Assembly: GCF_014851395.1 (NCBI RefSeq)
Contig: NW_024041150.1
Location: forward strand, 26,339,225 to 26,403,224
DNA from: Micropterus salmoides
Lineage: Eukaryota > Chordata > Actinopteri > Centrarchiformes > Centrarchidae
Direction of reading: 5' to 3'
DNA length: 64,000 nt
In this document: piece after piece, positions 1 to 11,490 of the stretch
Layout: each line of letters begins with the position of its first letter
Numbering within the stretch: position 1 is the stretch's first letter
Program-made: the position numbers and the translations under genes
Notes under the pieces: model-generated
What the model saw: only the letters and a program-made list of their open reading frames with translations
What the model was told of the DNA's origin: nothing
Databases searched by the model: none

Positions 1-1425
1 GTTTAATATCATATTTAAAAAAGAAAGGAAGACAACTTATGGTAACGTAAGTGTGCGTAAAAGTTACGCTTTGATTTTGCGTTTTCTTGTCACACATAAG
101 GAATCTCTTGCGGCAAAAGCCAACATTCCCACATCACACTGCACCAGCTATTAAACGTAATAACACTACTATACAATTCCTATTATAATGTAAAAGACAC
201 TTAAAAAAATATTTCTTATCGTATATCTCGCCATATGGCCAACAGGAACATAAGGCATACGAAGCATCCGAACTGTGCTCATAAAGTGCCGAGACACGTT
301 TCAAGAAAATAAGGCTGAAAACGACAGTATTAGAACATCTCCCTCCTCTGTCCCTTTTTGTCAAATATTGTCTGCCGGTGTCTGGACCCGACTATCAAGA
401 CCAAGTCCGACCCTGTTTACGTGTGCTGCTGGGGGAGAAGAAACCGGAGGGGGGTGGAGAGGGAGAGAGAGCAAGAGAGAGAGAGGGGGAGAGACAGACT
501 GCAATATCATTTGTGAATCCCTCTCACAGTGCTGCAGATACGGGCTGCCAACACATGCGGCGCGTCTGCAGGTGAGGGAACAGGCTGAATGTGCTGGACA
601 CAACTGAGGAATTCAACCAACGTTTCCTAAAAACTGCGTCGGATATATGTTTTTAAATTCTTTTCGTTTGTTTTTTTCCTCTGTAAAAACACCGTTGCAT
701 TTCCAATAGGTTGTGCACTGTGGAGTTGGCTCTCAAAAAGAGAGAGAGAACTATACTGGCTGCTGGCTGCAAGTGACTTGGCGGAAGAGAGCAGAGTAGG
801 CAGCCGGACAGGTAATTTGCTGCATATTCACATCCTCAAGATCGGAGAGTTGACGGGCTCCGCACATTCAACACTCGCCGTGTGACGAGTTTGGAAACTG
901 CGCGGGCATTTAAATGATCCTCTGACATATGTGGACATATCCTCGGACAGAGGATTATAGCAGCCTCACCCAAAAAAAGGAGATTCTAAGCACAAACTGT
1001 GAGTAAAACGGCGGGATAAGGGCTAAATCTACTTTCTGGTGATATGATGCTCGGACAATAATATTTTTGGCGTTTACGCGCATGAAATTAAACATTTTTG
1101 GCACCGCCCGGAGCGCACGAAGCCTCTCTTGTGTGTTTTTGATATATGCATATTTTTATTTTTACTAAAACAAGGAAAGAGCAACTAACATCCAGGTGTC
1201 GGAGTAGAAAAAGCAGAGAAGAGAGAAAGCCCGTGCACTTGCTGCTTTTCACTGCAGCAGGAGCGATGTAGGAAGTCGTCCGGAGGATGAAGTCTAGCGC
1301 ATCCCGCAACAGAGGGCTTTGCTCTTAATGAAAACGATTTTCTTTTCCATATTCGGACTTTCAAGCAAATTCTTTTTATGGACATTTTTTTCCAAATCTA
1401 AGAGGACATTTTTCAGGGGAGAACA
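1..1425 (+). promoter_or_regulatory. pcdh7: Upstream flank and 5' leader of pcdh7
   Basis: No protein-coding gene is visible here. The part nearest the start codon should be 5' untranslated leader, but the transcription start cannot be placed by eye. Visible elements are a purine-rich block (about 428-505, GGGGGAGAAG then GAGAGA repeats), a CCAAT motif at 703-707, an AGAGAG run near 740-750 and an in-frame stop at 1399-1401 before the ATG. Donor-like CAG|GTGAGG (cut after 571) and CAG|GTAATT (near 809) sequences, and an acceptor-like TTTTTCAG ending at 1416, would allow a spliced leader. No convincing TATA box at a usable distance was found. Confidence 0.5.
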
Positions 1426-4400
1426 ATGAGGACTACTGGTGCAGTGGACTATTTGTACTATTGCATGCTCATTCTGCAGCTTCTGCATCAGCCCGCTGCC
1501 AAGCAAGTGCTCCGGTACCGTTTGGCTGAGGAGGGACCCGCCGATGTTAGAGTAGGGAACGTAGCCGGGGACCTGGGCATTGTTGCCGGGTCCGGCGAGG
1601 TGACATTCACGTTAGAATCAGGCTCAGATTTTTTCAAAATAGACAACATAACAGGTGAGCTCACCACCAATGAGAGGCGCATAGACCGTGAAAAATTACA
1701 GCAGTGCCAAATGATATTTGATGAAAATGAGTGTTTTATAGATTTTGAGGTGTCCGTGATTGGACCAGCCCAGAGCTGGGTCGACCTCTTTGAGGGAAAA
1801 GTCATCATATTAGATATAAATGATAACACACCGTCTTTCCCGTCCCCTGTCCTGACACTGTCTGTGGAGGAAAACAGACCAATTGGAACCCTTTATCTGC
1901 TGCCCACAGCCACAGACAGAGATTTTGGCAGAAATGGAATAGAGAGATATGAGCTTATCCAGGACAATGGGGAAAACTCAAGGCGCTTGGGCTCTTCTGG
2001 GGATTCATTCTCAGGGAAGAGGAGATTTGAGGAAGGCGCAACCAGGAGCAGCGTCTTTGAACTGCAAGTTGCTGACACTACTGATGGAGAGAAGCAGCCT
2101 CAACTCATCATTAAAGGGGCCCTTGATAGGGAACAGAGAGACTCCTATGAGCTCACACTGCGTGTTAGGGATGGAGGAGATCCCCCTCGCTCTTCCCAGG
2201 CCATTCTTAGGGTGATGATCACTGATGTGAATGACAACAGTCCTCGGTTTGAGAAGAGTGTGTATGAAGCTGACTTACCAGAAAATAGCTCCCCTGGTGC
2301 CCCCATACTACAGCTTAAAGCGGCTGATGCAGACGTGGGGGTTAATGGTCAAATAGAATATGTGTTTGGGGCAGCCACAGAATCAGTAAGGAGGTTACTG
2401 AGGTTGGATGAGAGCACAGGGTGGCTGAGTGTGTTGCACCGCATTGACCGTGAAGAAGTGAGCCAACTGAGGTTCACAGTAATGGCCCGTGACCGAGGCC
2501 AGCCACCGAAAATGGACAAGGCCACTGTGGTGTTGAACATCAAGGATGAGAATGACAACGTTCCTGCTATAGAGATACGGAAAATTGGACGCATTTTCTT
2601 AAAAGACGGGGTAGCCAACGTTGCTGAGGATGTAGTGGTGGACACACCCATTGCCTTAGTTCAGGTGTCAGACCGCGACCAGGGGGAAAACGGCATTGTG
2701 ACCTGCACTGTCGTAGGGGATGTGCCCTTTCAGCTCAAACCAGCCAGTGAGATGGAGGGGGAGCAGAATAAAAAGAAATATTTCCTCCACACGTCTGCAC
2801 CGCTGGACTATGAGGCCACACAGGAATATAATGTGGTCATAGTGGCTGTGGACTCTGGAAGCCCCAGTCTGGCAAGTAATAACTCTCTTATCGTCAAAGT
2901 GGGCGACACTAATGACAACCCTCCTGTCTTCAGCAAGAACGTAGTAGAGGTGTCGTTTCCAGAAAACAATGCCCCTGGCGAGAGGGTGACAACAGTGGCA
3001 GCCATCGACGCAGATAGTGGGAAGAACGCTGAAATAGCCTATTCCCTGGACTCATCAGTAAATGGGATTTTCTCTATCGATGCAGACAGTGGAGACATCC
3101 GAGTAAACACCATTCTGGATAGAGAGCAAACGGAGCGCTACGAATTCAAAGTGATAGCCAAAGATAAGGGCATAAACACCTTACAGGGCTCTGCAACAGT
3201 GGTTGTCCTTGTGGCCGATAAGAATGACAACGAACCAAAGTTCATGCAGGATGTGTTCACCTTCTATGTCAAAGAGAACCTTGAGCCAAACAGCCCAGTT
3301 GGCATGGTTACAGTAATTGATGCAGATAAAGGCCAAAATGCAGAGATGAGTCTTTTCATCGAGGAAGAGGAAGAGATCTTTTCTATTGAGAATGACACAG
3401 GGACTATTTTCTCCACCCTGTCCTTTGACCGAGAGCAGAAAACTACGTACACATTCCGTGTCAAAGCTGTGGACGGCGGCGACCCTCCCAGATCCGCCAC
3501 CGCCACAGTTTCGCTCTTTGTCATGGATGAAAATGACAATGCACCAACAGTCACTTTCCCAATAAACAGCTCCTACACCCTTCTCCCTCCCTCCAGTAAC
3601 ATCAGAACAGTGGTCAGAACTGTCATAGCCACTGATACCGACACCGGCATCAACGCGGACCTGAACTATAGCATCATTGGGGGAAACCCCTTCAAGCTTT
3701 TCGAGATTGATGGGGGCACTGGGGTCATTTCACTTGTGGGGAAGGTGGAGCACAAGCACTATGGCCTCCACAGACTAGTGGTCCAGGTGAACGACAGTGG
3801 CCAGCCTTCACAGAGCACCACCACACTCGTCCATGTGTATGTCAACGAGACTCTTTCCAACTCCACAGTTGTGGAGGCCCAGGTGGCTAGAAGCCTGAGC
3901 ACGTCTCTCAACACCAACATTGCCGGTGACCCCAACTACGATCTAAGCAAACAGCGGTTAAGCATTGTGATCGGAGTAGTTTCGGGCATCATGACAGTCA
4001 TCCTCATTATTCTAGTTGTTGTCATGGCCCGTTACTGCCGTCCCAAGAATAAGAATGGTTATGAGGCCGGAAAGAAAGATCACGAAGACTTCTTTACCCC
4101 ACAGCAGCATGATAAGTCCAAGAAGCCCAAGAAAGATAAGAAGAAACAGAAGTCCAAACAGCCACTCTATAGCAGTATTGTCACTGTAGAGGCCTCCAAA
4201 CCCAACGGGCAGCGCTACGACGGTGTCAACGAGAAGCTTTCGGACAGTCCTGGCATGGGCCGCTACCGTTCAGTCAACGGAGGGCCGGGAAGCCCAGATC
4301 TGGCCCGGCACTACAAGTCCAGTTCACCGCTCCCTACTGTCCAGCTTCACCCGCAGTCGCCAACAGCTGGTAAAAAGCACCAGGCAGTTCAGGACTTGCC

Positions 4401-4500
4401 CCCTGCCAATACCTTTGTTGGCACCGGAGATAACATTTCCCTTGGATCTGACCACTGCTCTGAGTACAGCAGTCAAACTATCAACAAGTACAACAAACAG
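1426..4500 (+). CDS. pcdh7: Protocadherin-7, first coding exon (ectodomain, TM, start of tail)
   Basis: This exon encodes residues 1-1025 of a delta-1 protocadherin, a calcium-dependent homophilic adhesion receptor of the plasma membrane. I recognise it as PCDH7 from near-identity along its whole length, including the cytoplasmic stretches QPLYSSIVTVEASKPNGQRY and HQAVQDLPPANTFVG. Residues 1-25 form a signal peptide ending before KQVLRYRL. Seven cadherin repeats follow, bounded by calcium-binding DxNDN motifs at about 130-134, 267-271, 374-378, 494-498, 598-602 and 701-705, with EC7 ending near 810. The transmembrane helix is about 845-868, followed by a Lys-rich juxtamembrane segment and the delta-1 conserved tail motifs. 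EC1 has a Cys94/Cys103 pair. The ATG has A at -3, and an in-frame TAA at 1399-1401 rules out an N-terminal extension. The exon ends in CAG before gtaaga, phase 0. The single-exon ectodomain is normal for this family. The pcdh7a/pcdh7b assignment is unresolved. Confidence 0.97.
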
Positions 4501-4590
4501 GTAAGAAGACAAGTCTCCATGTTCTTCTTTCCCCCTCCACCACTCTTAAATGTCTTCTGTTTCTTCCTCTTAGTGTTCTCTCTACCATAA
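4501..4590 (+). other. pcdh7: Read-through extension of exon 1 (possible short pcdh7 isoform)
   Basis: If the donor at 4501 is not spliced, the frame stays open for 29 codons, beginning VRRQVSMFFFPPPP, to a TAA at 4588-4590. The resulting 1054-residue protein would lack RRVTF and everything after it. Mammalian PCDH7 is known to make isoforms with different C-termini, so a short form is plausible. The extension is hydrophobic, Phe/Pro/Leu-rich and unlike any conserved tail I know. It may be ordinary intron that happens to be open. No close poly(A) signal follows: the nearest ones I saw are ATTAAA at 6135-6140 and AATAAA at 6705-6710. Confidence 0.35.
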
Positions 4591-6997
4591 TGCTTTCTGA
4601 CAGGGCTAGTCTCAGTAGTCTTGTTGCCTTTATGGTGCTAATGTGTGTCAAGTTAGCGGTATTGATCTGTTTGGTTTGGAGTGCCATTCACATGTAATAT
4701 TGAAAAGGAAGAGAAAGGTTTAGATTAGCTTATGAAGGGATAATGTTACCACTCAACCAAACATGTCAAACTTTTCGCTTTCATCACGGCTTTCATTGAG
4801 GCTGCCTTTTCTGTCAGGGGTGTCACAACCACTAACCTTTGCAAATATGTGTCGGAGGGTTGTAGACAGCGCACATAAGGGTTTGGTTTGCAGTTATTTT
4901 ATCCCCGAGGGGAGCGAGGCAGGGGCTGGCTACATTCCCCTTAGCAATGTCAAGCCCTGCCCTGCCCTCTGTCTGTGACAAGGCTGCCTTGTCTTCTTGT
5001 GAATGGGAGAAAAAAACACAAAGCAGGACAAGAAGGAAAGGTAGATGTAGTGTGAATGCAGCACAAACATGGCTTTGTCAGGTTTCTGAGTCATTTTTAC
5101 AGTCTCGGCTTAAGTAGGAACATCTGGCCAGGAGGTCCTATTAACATTCTTCTGCACATCGGGGTCTGCATCAATTCATTGACCTAGCAGTGAAATTGGA
5201 CATTTTAATATCACCTCCCCTATTGTGCCTAAGTTTCTTTTACTCCCTTATCTCCTCATGTCCTTATTTATAAATGTCTGCCATCTTCTCCCTGACTTTC
5301 TTCTCTTCCACTGCCATCCACCCTCCAGCTAGTCTTACCTCCCTTCTGCTTTTGCTTTTCTTCATATTTTTCCCAGCTCAGTAACTCTTTTCTTCCATTT
5401 GCAGATGCTGGAAAACGGTGTAGGTGGCATGATGTGATATTCAAATTCCAGGAAATGTGTGCTTTTATCACTTCAGTCTTTATATATTCTGGCTGTTTCT
5501 GCACTGTTATGTGCAACAGCGAGAAACAAAGTTAATACATAATGAAGTCACCTAATTTGTGTTTTCAGGAAAAAGAATACTATTGTTTTATGTGTTTTCA
5601 TGGCAGTCTAATGACATATTGATCTTTATTTTACTTGGTGTCAGTACTACTTCTTTAGAATTCGGGAGTGCTGCAGAACACAGCTGGATTGTTTCTTATT
5701 TTCATGTTTTTTTCTAGATATCTCTTTGTTCATATTTTTATATTCTAAGCCCACTGTCGCCTTTTCTCCCTCAAACTCTCTTTTGGCCCTGTGCAGTGTA
5801 TCCTTGCATGCCTTCACCCACCCGTGCTGCCTGTTTTCCCTCTGTATTCCTCTTTCTCTCTCAGTTTTTTTCAGCCTTCACCATATCATACCCCTTACAA
5901 TGGTGCTGTCCGCCTTTTTTCTTGCAGTGGTTTCTTTTTAAATCTCCACTCTCATCTCTCTATATCCTTCTCCCCTCCCTCTTGCTACTTCTTCTCTCAA
6001 ATCATTTCACTCCCCTTTTACTTCTAGCCCTTCTCTTCCCCTGCTCTGTCTCTAACAGCTTCTAATATGGTGTATTCACTGAGCTGCTTCCCAGAGTGTG
6101 AGGAGTGCTGTTGCTTTCAGATGTCTCCTGCATAATTAAAAGGGCACTCTATTTGCTGCTGCGGCAGCAGCATGTATTGTGTGTCACTATGCTCCACTTA
6201 TATAATTATTTATTTACTCTCTACATTAATGCTGCGGTAACTTTTATGAACTGTGCATTTGTTATAATACAGTGTCATTGACAAAACCCTTTTCTATTTT
6301 CCTGTGATTCTTGGGCACTTAGTTTGGATACTTGCATTGTAACAGAATAGTAAAGAAAGTATTCATTGGTCTGTTGGGCAATATCATCCACGTATATTGT
6401 GTGGTGTAGCCTGTTAGGTATTTAATATACAATAGCTAGCAGATATTCAAAGTGCCTTTTATTTCCCATGGGCTTAGTAAATACTCACTGTTGATACATT
6501 TGGTTGCGGTGAATAGGGTGTAATTTAATGGCTGAACAAGAGAGCTAATTGAAGAGAAGGTGTGTGTTCATGTGCTCCAATTATAGCGTTTAACAGCCAC
6601 CTCTATATTAGATTAAGTAGTGAAGCAGTCATGCTCTTGATTTTCGGGACGCTGCATCTAAAAATATTCAGTTTTCACACAAATGACATTACAGCTAAAG
6701 ACATAATAAAGCACTCAACAACACTTGTGGGCTTCAGTTAAGGGAACAATTTGTGCAAGATCTAGATTAGTGGTAGAATTTTATGATTCAATGAATACCC
6801 AAAACATTGTATTTTTATTAAATTATATACATTTCAAATAAGGTATTACATATACAAATATGCTATTACTATTTTACTTTTTGAGCTGTATTCATATTCA
6901 TATTTAATTTTTCACAATTGGCCACAAATTACTTTGAACCTGTTTAAGCTGTGGATGGTCAAGATTTATGATTAGTGATGATAAGCGATCTTTATCA
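4591..6997. other. Intron segment: pyrimidine-rich tract, otherwise unremarkable
   Basis: No gene is seen. A C/T-rich stretch at about 5740-6060 explains several overlapping open frames rich in Ser, Leu and Phe. The rest to about 6960 is AT-rich with no recognisable element. Isolated poly(A)-signal hexamers occur at 6135-6140 and 6705-6710. Confidence 0.6.
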
Positions 6998-7012
6998 TTG
7001 TGTGTGTGTGTG

Positions 7013-7045
<33 letters not shown>

Positions 7046-7046
7046 A
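6998..7046. repeat. (TG)n microsatellite
   Basis: A TG dinucleotide run of about 48 bases with one CG interruption at about 7019-7020. It creates Cys-Val and Thr-His frames on the two strands that are not genes. Confidence 0.97.
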
Positions 7047-10000
7047 CACGCCCTTACCCAAAAACACTTCTCTTTCACCACTCCCTCTCTTTTTGTCTGT
7101 CTGTGGGGAAGAGATAGAGACAGGCACAAGAAAGACGGCCCTGTTAGTGGTACAGAGAATGGCCCCTACTGTTTCACAAGGGACTTGGGGTCGGGTGGAT
7201 AGATGGGGAGGGAGAGAGAGAGAATAGTGCTGACCATTGACAGTAATCTCTGAGGTATCGGGTTCCGTCATTCTCTCTCCTCGCCTAGCTAATCTTACAA
7301 TAACTGCACAGGCAACCTGCTCGGGCAGGTAACCAGGCAACTGAGGGAGTTTATCGGTGAGGCGAGCCTTTCTTCTTAGCCCATCAGACATTTAAACAGT
7401 CATTAAGCTGAGCTAACTGTGAGGGGAAAGCCAGCGTGTCACCCAGCAGCTGTTGAGGGCTTGAACAGGAGGGGCAACAGACCTGACATTTCATCTCTTC
7501 CTGTATCTCCATTGATCGTGGCTTATGTTATTCATATTTTATCCTGTTTTTTTTCCAGATACATTAGACTTGGTTTATCAACTCCTCACATACCTGTCCA
7601 GTCTTTGTATATCTGAAGGCTGATGAGGTGTGCGTGCACTTAACAGAACACTTAACTTTATTACTTTTGGCAGTAGCTTCTGTTCTATCCAGTGCCAGAA
7701 AATAATGCTGTCCAACCGTAATGTAGTGAGGAATGAAATCACTTAGCCATCGAATTAGCACAAGCCATCAGCTTTTGTTTTATCATTGCACTTCAAAGAG
7801 CCACTCGTGCCCAGGTGGATCACTTTTAATCAGTGGTGAGCCACAGCAGCTTGTATCCTGTGCTCTCGCAGCGTAGTCCCTCAGGGCAGGCAAGGCCCCG
7901 GTCCACACGCTCATACCAGGTTATCCCGCCTCAGGGCAAGCATAACTGGACATTGCCCTTAACCCAGGCCCCTGTGTTCACCTCCCGTACTCTGGCCAGC
8001 TGTTCCTCCTGTGCCTTTCTCGTAGCTGCAACGTCCCCCAGCACATGCTGAACGTGGCCGGGAAGCATCTGATTTGCATAGGGCAAATCCTCACCCCGCC
8101 GCACTCATATAGGACAAACAATATCACCATGCAAATATGGGTCACCTGAATGGTGTATGCAGCCACAACATAGAATGTGATTGCCCTTCAAGCTCTAGAC
8201 AGATCAGGAAACCAATATGGAAATGCAATACTTTGCCTCTGGGCTTATTTGTTTGAACATACAAAATGTAGCTGCCTAAACACCTATGAAAAGCCACAAC
8301 TGACTAAATTGAATCTTAACAAAAAGCCCCAGTGACCCTTTGTGGTGTCTTCAGTTTTATATGAACACCTGTATAGAGGACTAAGCAGTCACGCAACCAT
8401 TGTCTAGAAGTTTGTGTATTTCTCTTTCACAGCAATCACCAAATACACTGCAAGCAACAACCTACCCCAGTGACTTTATCTGTGGAACTGTTTTCTGTAA
8501 GCTCAATAAGGTCAGCTTCTTTTTGGCGAAAGCAAAGCAAGTAGCTGTTGCTTCCCAACAATTTGTGCCATAAAGACAACTCTCAAACTTTCCTTCATTA
8601 TCATTACATCTAAGCATAGTAACTTCAAGTCAGGATAGGGTGCCAAAAAACACAATTTGGAAATCTCGCATTTGGTATGAAATGAGATTATGTGCAATGA
8701 GCTGGTTTGTATATTGCCACATTGTTATTAGCGCTTGTCCTTTGTGTGGTGCCGTGTACCGCTGACTGTGGCTAATTTTATCAAAATTGTTTTGGATCTA
8801 TTACGGCTTAATTCAATATATGGCTGCTCAGGCTTTTGTTGTTTATGTTAAGAAATGAAAATGGAAGGAATAAGAACGCACAGTAATACTCATGAAATTG
8901 CAGCGGGCAGCATTTTCTGGTATAATTTGGTTTGGTGATTTGAATGCATTAGCTCTAAGGCAATTACTAATCTAAGGATTAGACTTACCTGATATGCCGG
9001 CAGAAATGGTGGGGCAGAGAGAAAGTCAGAGTGATTGCTACAGCTGGTCTGCATACTATGTTAATGCTGAGGCCTTTTTTTTCACCTATAGGGGAAACCA
9101 TCAAATGAATTGCTCCATTTCTTTGTCTTCTTCTCCTCTCCTCCTCTCTACATGCAATAAATGTGCCACTGAGCTCAGTTGTCTTCACATTAAAAATGAA
9201 GCTGAAGAAGATGATAGAAGATGATAAGAAGCCAGAATATAGGCGAGGGTGGAGGGACGAAACAGAGAAAGAAATTTAAGACGCATGCCACCTTGATTGC
9301 TCTCCACGCTGCTGATTGTAAGTGGCAGTGTCGGGGATGCCACCTTCTTCTCGCCGCTTCTTTCAATTTGATGTCATCGAAAATGGAATTTCATTTCATA
9401 CTCGGCAGCGATCGCATTAGATAGGGCTCACCAGGATAAAGCCGATTCATTTTTGCAGATTTGCCTTTCCTGTGGCACTATCAATCATTGCATACTCACT
9501 ATATTGCAGACTTGCTTTTCACGGCAACTGTTAGGAGGAGTTTGTACAGTAAATTGACTTTTACAAGGCTCCCAAGGTCTATGATATGCCATGCTAGCCT
9601 TGTTGTTTTCTCCATAGCTGTCCTCTGGTATCGACTGGAGAAGCTAGAACCAACTAAATGAGAACATCACTTATCTCCACTGCTATACAACCCCGGGGAA
9701 TAGTTCTCTGTCGATGAGCTGGATCACAACACGGATCAGACGGGAGGTTTGTTGTTTGTGAGATTAATAGGCAAAACAATAGTGTTTTGTTTACTGTGAC
9801 ACTGTACCTCATCAAGATTGCAAACATGTCTGGCAGAATCAGTCCTGTAGTAATGTGACTTTTTGTTGTTGTTGTTCTGCAGGAAAGGTCATAGGCCATT
9901 TGTTCTCTTGATGTTGATTCAAACAGGTGGCAGAGGGGTATTTTGCTTTTGTGCTTTTTTTTGCTGGATTCTATGATGAGCAAAGTTTCTGTTCAGTGTA

Positions 10001-11029
10001 CGTTTACGTGCATTCGCGCCTCTCTCCCTCCGTTCCTCCTTTGCTGTGGAGGAAACACGGTGATGAATCAGATGAATCACTGCCTGTCAGTGTTGCTCAC
10101 ACGGGTCCAGGGTGTCAAGGGAACTGCCAGTGGCCCCCCCTTTAGGGGGCGGAAATTTAAACCCCATCCAGCATCAGCCACGTTGTCACACACGGCCTTC
10201 GTGAAAATGAGTGTAAGAACCATGAAAGCCAGACATGTTGATCCATAATTTGCCCCTAAGTGCCGCCTTTTGCTCTGGCGGCCAACTGTAAATCTCCTTA
10301 GTGCAAAGTTAACTTGTTTATTAAGCGGAGCTGACGTGTGAAGAAAAAGACACTTTAACTGACACATTGCCTCCCAGACGGACAGAGGAAAGACGCTGGA
10401 CTTAGTGAGACGAAGGCGAGGTGTGTGTGTCTACACAGCGGTGTTGACAGGGGAAAACTTAACAAGTTCAATGTTGTAATCGAAGTGTATTTAATAGGTA
10501 CAGCCTTCACCCTGGGTTCAGGTTCACATTGATTTTTTTAAAGGCTCTGACAGACATACACCTGTTGTAATTCTCTTTCCCCGTACTTTGACCTTCCTCT
10601 TTTGGATTGAGAAGCTGCTAAAATATTAAGATGCACTGAGATCTCCTGCCTGCGTAAGACACATTAAGAATTGTCTGGGATAAATAATGCATCCGAAAGC
10701 TTTGCGTTTTTTTGTGTCAAAGGATATAGCTTTTTATTAACGGGCTGCAGTCATACATATTTGCTAAGCAGCAGAGTATAATGGATATGACTTGGGAAGG
10801 GGAGGAATAGGACAGCTTGACTTCTTCTATTAGCCCTATTTTGGTGTGGCTCCCACCATGTGGCCCCCAAATGAGATTATCTGTGTATGAAACAGGAGGT
10901 AGAGCACTCACCAACCATCCATCAAAGCCTGGGGGGACCCGTGTGAAAGTTTGTGCATGTGTACTCAGCAGGTACACACACTGTGTGGATGCGTGTAAGG
11001 GTGTGATAAAGTGTGTGGGTGTACAGTAT
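7047..11029. other. Intron segment: unique sequence, no gene
   Basis: Mostly low-repeat DNA. 7250-7450 and 10150-10350 look compositionally like conserved noncoding DNA and are discussed as candidates. Short inverted repeats occur at 10133-10150 (GCCCCC/GGGGGC) and 10262-10282 (GCCGCC/GGCGGC). I see no RNA gene, complete transposon or exon. Confidence 0.5.
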
Positions 11030-11164
11030 GTTTGTGTGTGTGTGTGTGTTTGTGCATCCTGTGAGGGCTGGAGAGGGGCCTCCACAGTTCAGCCTCTCCA
11101 TCATCCTGCACGCCAGGCACACGCACGGCGACATGCCTGAGAGGGTTTCAATATCCTGTGTGCG

Positions 11165-11196
<32 letters not shown>
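11030..11196. repeat. Two (TG)n microsatellites
   Basis: TG runs at about 11032-11050 and about 11167-11196 lie in a TG/CA-enriched neighbourhood that extends from about 10940 to 11290. Confidence 0.93.
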
Positions 11197-11197
<1 letters not shown>

Positions 11198-11419
11198 TGC
11201 CTGTGCTGCTGTGTTTACCCAAGGAATGCAGTTCATTATATTTGTATGTGTGTCTGGTTATTACATACACTCTCTACACACATGCGTACAGAGGCAGATG
11301 GAGCCTGGAGGCTAGAGCAATACTTTATCTTCAACTGTTAAAAATCCCATGACAAGCTGGAGTATTCTGAGTGGATGAGATGACTATGACCTGGATGACT
11401 GAGAATCTTCATAGGTGAC

Positions 11420-11490
11420 GCCTCTCAGTAACCCCGAGTGCCCTCGAGCAAGGCACTGGGAGCTCCTCTGCCCCAAACGGAGTTACTTAT
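11420..11490 (+). mobile_element. SINE/L2-like fragment
   Basis: The segment containing TGCCCTCGAGCAAGGCACTG followed by AGCTCCTCTGCCCC resembles the 'tccttgagcaaggcac...ctgctcc' body common to teleost tRNA-derived SINEs with L2-type tails. Only this core is recognisable; head and tail are lost or too diverged. A similar core occurs in the better-preserved copy near 52391. Confidence 0.5.

Noticed and set aside
275..607. Open frame of 110 codons in the upstream flank
   Set aside because: It is composed largely of a purine-rich block (Gly, Glu, Arg runs), has no recognisable domain and lies in the expected 5' leader or promoter region.
1488..3554. Minus-strand and alternative-frame open reading frames inside exon 1 (for example 1488-1829, 2349-2651, 3264-3554)
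   Set aside because: They lie opposite the clearly coding pcdh7 frame, encode nothing recognisable and are shadows of its codon bias.
6972..7391. Minus-strand open frame of 139 codons
   Set aside because: A large part is a Thr-His repeat translated from the (TG)n microsatellite, and the remainder matches no family I know.
10133..10282. Short hairpins considered as microRNA precursors
   Set aside because: The stems are only 6 bases with no extended pairing, far short of a precursor hairpin.
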